DNA of 64,000 nt from Nesterenkonia pannonica (GTDB lineage: Bacteria > Actinomycetota > Actinomycetes > Actinomycetales > Micrococcaceae), in assembly GCF_019575955.1 (NCBI RefSeq), contig NZ_CP080575.1, forward strand, positions 2,418,001-2,482,000, written 5' to 3'. The first letter of the stretch is position 1; each line of letters starts with the position of its first letter. Shown here one piece after another: positions 62,684 to 64,000 of this stretch. Position numbers and translations under genes: made by a program. The notes under the pieces were generated by a model. The model was not told where the DNA came from. It worked only from the letters and a program-made list of their open reading frames with translations, and made no database searches.

Positions 62684-63798
62684 CTAATGGGCGCCCTCGA
62701 GGGCGTCAGCGAAGTCGTTGAGGAAGTCGGTGTATGCCTGGACGTCCTCGGTGAGGTACATGCCCTGCGGCATGTAGACGATCTGGTCCTGCTCGATCGC
62801 AGAGGTCTCCTGCAGGGCAGGCGAGTCCGCGATGAGGTCCTCGGCCGGGGTGTACTCCGGGTCCTCGGGGTTCATGCCGTCGCGATCCAGCACGATGATC
62901 CAGTCCGGATCCGCGTCGGCAATGGCCTCCACCGAGATGTCATCCCCTCGTGGTCGCTGGATTCGTCCTCCACCTCAAGGGCGGGCTCCAGGTCGAGCTC
63001 CTGGAAGATCTCGGCAACGGCGCGGCCTTCGTTGGGGCCTGCATAGTTGATGTCGCCGCCGGAGGTCAGCAGACCCATCACGGTGTCCTCACCGTTGTAC
63101 GCCTCGGATGCACGCTCGATGGCGGCGTCGAGGTCGTCGATCAGCGCCTGAGCCTCATCCTCGGCGGCGAAGATCGTCCCGATGCTCTGTGCCTGCTCGC
63201 GCAGACCGTCGAAGAGGGTCTCGGGGTCTTCGAGCGCCTCGCTCCATTCCAGGATGACGCCGCCCTCGGGCATCAGGGCGGCCATGTCGTCGTAGTACTG
63301 GGAATACCGCTGACCGGTGATGACCAGGTCCGGCTCCGCAGCGGCGAAGACTTCGAAGTCGGGCTCCTGGTGGTTTCCGGTGTCGAGGATGTCCTCGTCG
63401 TCGGCATAGACCTCGTGGATGTGGGGCTGCATGAGCCCTCGGGCGGCGACGTCCAGCTCCACGCCCAGATCCTCCAGGAGGCGGAAGGTGCGGTTGTCGA
63501 ACGCCCGACGGAGTCGATCTCATCGAGACTGATGTCGTGGGTTCCGTGATCGTCCTCGATCTCGACGGTGCCGCCGCCCTCCTGGGCACCATCCTCCCCT
63601 CGGCCTCCTCCGCACCGTCGGAGTCGCCTGCGTCCTCTGCCGCGGTGTCCGCGCTTACTCAGCCTCTTCGGCTTCCTGCTCACCATTGTCGCCGCAGGCG
63701 GTGAGCGCCAGGAGAGCCACCGCCCCTGCGGAGAGCAGTTTGGCCAGTGTCGTCGTCTCGCCGGAAATCGCAGCGGGTGGAGTGATCATCGAAGGCAT
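62684..63798 (-). CDS. Siderophore-binding lipoprotein (Peripla_BP_2, YclQ/CeuA type)
   Basis: N-terminus has a hydrophobic segment ending LTAC (lipobox, Cys about 39), then a long Glu/Asp/Gly linker and the ferric-siderophore fold: FAAAEPDLVITGQRYSQYYDDM, MGLLTSGGDINYAGPNEGRAVAEIF and DWIIVLDRDGMNPED. About 370 residues, strongly acidic. Frame breaks near 63655, 63600, 63500 and 62950; GTAAGC at 63652 creates a false stop inside the linker. Directly downstream of an iron box. Confidence 0.85.
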
Positions 63799-63816
63799 AC
63801 CGTCCTCATCGTCGAA

Positions 63817-63835
63817 TTTACTTAGCCTGTCCTAA
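63817..63835 (-). promoter_or_regulatory. DtxR/IdeR-type iron box
   Basis: On the minus strand TTAGGACAGGCTAAGTAAA matches the DtxR/IdeR consensus TTAGGTTAGGCTAACCTAA at 14 of 19 positions. It lies 19 bases before the start of the siderophore-binding lipoprotein gene, so iron-dependent repression is expected. Confidence 0.65.
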
Positions 63836-63951
63836 GCTCAAAAGAGCATAAACTTAGGTGGCACCTTCGGCAACAAGGCGACCATTACGTTACACAAATG
63901 TTGCGAAATGGCTCAGGGTGCTTCGGCGCCGACCTCCTATAGCGTGGCCCC

Positions 63952-64000
63952 GTGTCCGACACCGAACTCAAGCCGGTCCTCAGCCCCGAGGGGTGGGAGC
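63952..64000 (+). CDS. 5' end of a plus-strand gene of unknown function
   Basis: GTG at 63952 opens an uninterrupted frame VSDTELKPVLSPEGWE to the window edge. A TATAGC -10-like box at 63939-63944 ends about 7 bases before the GTG, consistent with a leaderless start. It is transcribed away from the iron-box operon. Too short to identify. Confidence 0.4.
   Translation, partial: MSDTELKPVLSPEGWE

Noticed and set aside
1-64000. Rare TTA leucine codons in a high-GC genome as a sign of bldA-like control
   Set aside because: The TTA codons I saw sit inside GCTTAC/GTTTAC and vanish when GCCGGC is assumed, so they are not evidence for translational regulation.
1-64000. GTAAGC as an uptake sequence or other functional repeat
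   Set aside because: It replaces codons in conserved motifs and breaks frames; its variants (GTTTAGC, GCTTAAGC) behave like mis-readings of one palindrome rather than a selected repeat.
1-64000. CRISPR arrays, insertion sequences, prophage genes
   Set aside because: No regularly spaced direct repeats, transposase or phage-like reading frames were seen on either strand.

Overview
The window is high-GC actinobacterial chromosome, most like a salt-tolerant member of the Micrococcales (Nesterenkonia-like Micrococcaceae is my inference). The reasons are: an acyl-CoA carboxylase with a small epsilon-type subunit next to maf; a SAM-IV riboswitch; leaderless promoters; a DtxR/IdeR-type iron box; very acidic binding proteins; and an Ehu-type ectoine/hydroxyectoine importer. 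Nearly every long gene, including essential ones (dnaX, purL, gatCAB), is broken by small indels. I treat these as consensus errors and give whole-gene spans. A large share of the errors share one cause: the palindrome GCCGGC appears as GTAAGC/GCTTAC or a 5-8 base variant of it (see findings).

Layout. 1-21.8 kb is a purine/ureide catabolism region. It holds two YdcZ-type DMT transporters around an RpiR regulator, an S4-domain protein, an SGNH hydrolase and an esterase, (S)-ureidoglycine aminohydrolase coupled to a DUF6986 aldolase-like protein, a four-gene NMT1-type ABC importer with an 8-oxoguanine/guanine-deaminase-type amidohydrolase, a very long FAD/2Fe-2S/Moco xanthine dehydrogenase, allantoinase coupled to a truncated IclR helix-turn-helix protein, uricase, HIU hydrolase and OHCU decarboxylase. 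A TrkH/TrkA potassium pair sits in the middle. Five copies of a TGAAAC-N4-GTTTCA palindrome lie just upstream of the purine genes and of the RpiR gene, so they look like one regulon. The chain xanthine - urate - HIU - OHCU - allantoin - allantoate and ureidoglycine - ureidoglycolate is present except for the allantoate-cleaving step.

21.8-26.1 kb: metX and a MetY-like protein without its PLP lysine, under a SAM-IV riboswitch, then an FAD/NAD(P)-binding protein. 26.2-29.6 kb: tRNA-Ser(GCU) and terminator, then a small accessory block (cyanophycin-synthetase-like ATP-grasp protein and two tandem acyltransferase-3 paralogues). 29.6-42 kb: dnaX, recR, ehuBCDA, aspartokinase, an F420-reductase-like protein, and purSQL.

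42-52 kb (minus strand): L-lactate dehydrogenase, an alanine/sodium symporter, and a run birA - PH-domain protein - adenylate cyclase - PP2C phosphatase - gatC - gatA - gatB. 52-56.6 kb (plus strand): acyl-CoA carboxylase beta, epsilon, maf and biotinylated alpha subunit. 56.6-64 kb: a thiamine-binding protein, an MHS-family transporter, a cardiolipin-synthase-type phospholipase D, a siderophore ABC importer behind an iron box, and the first codons of a plus-strand gene.
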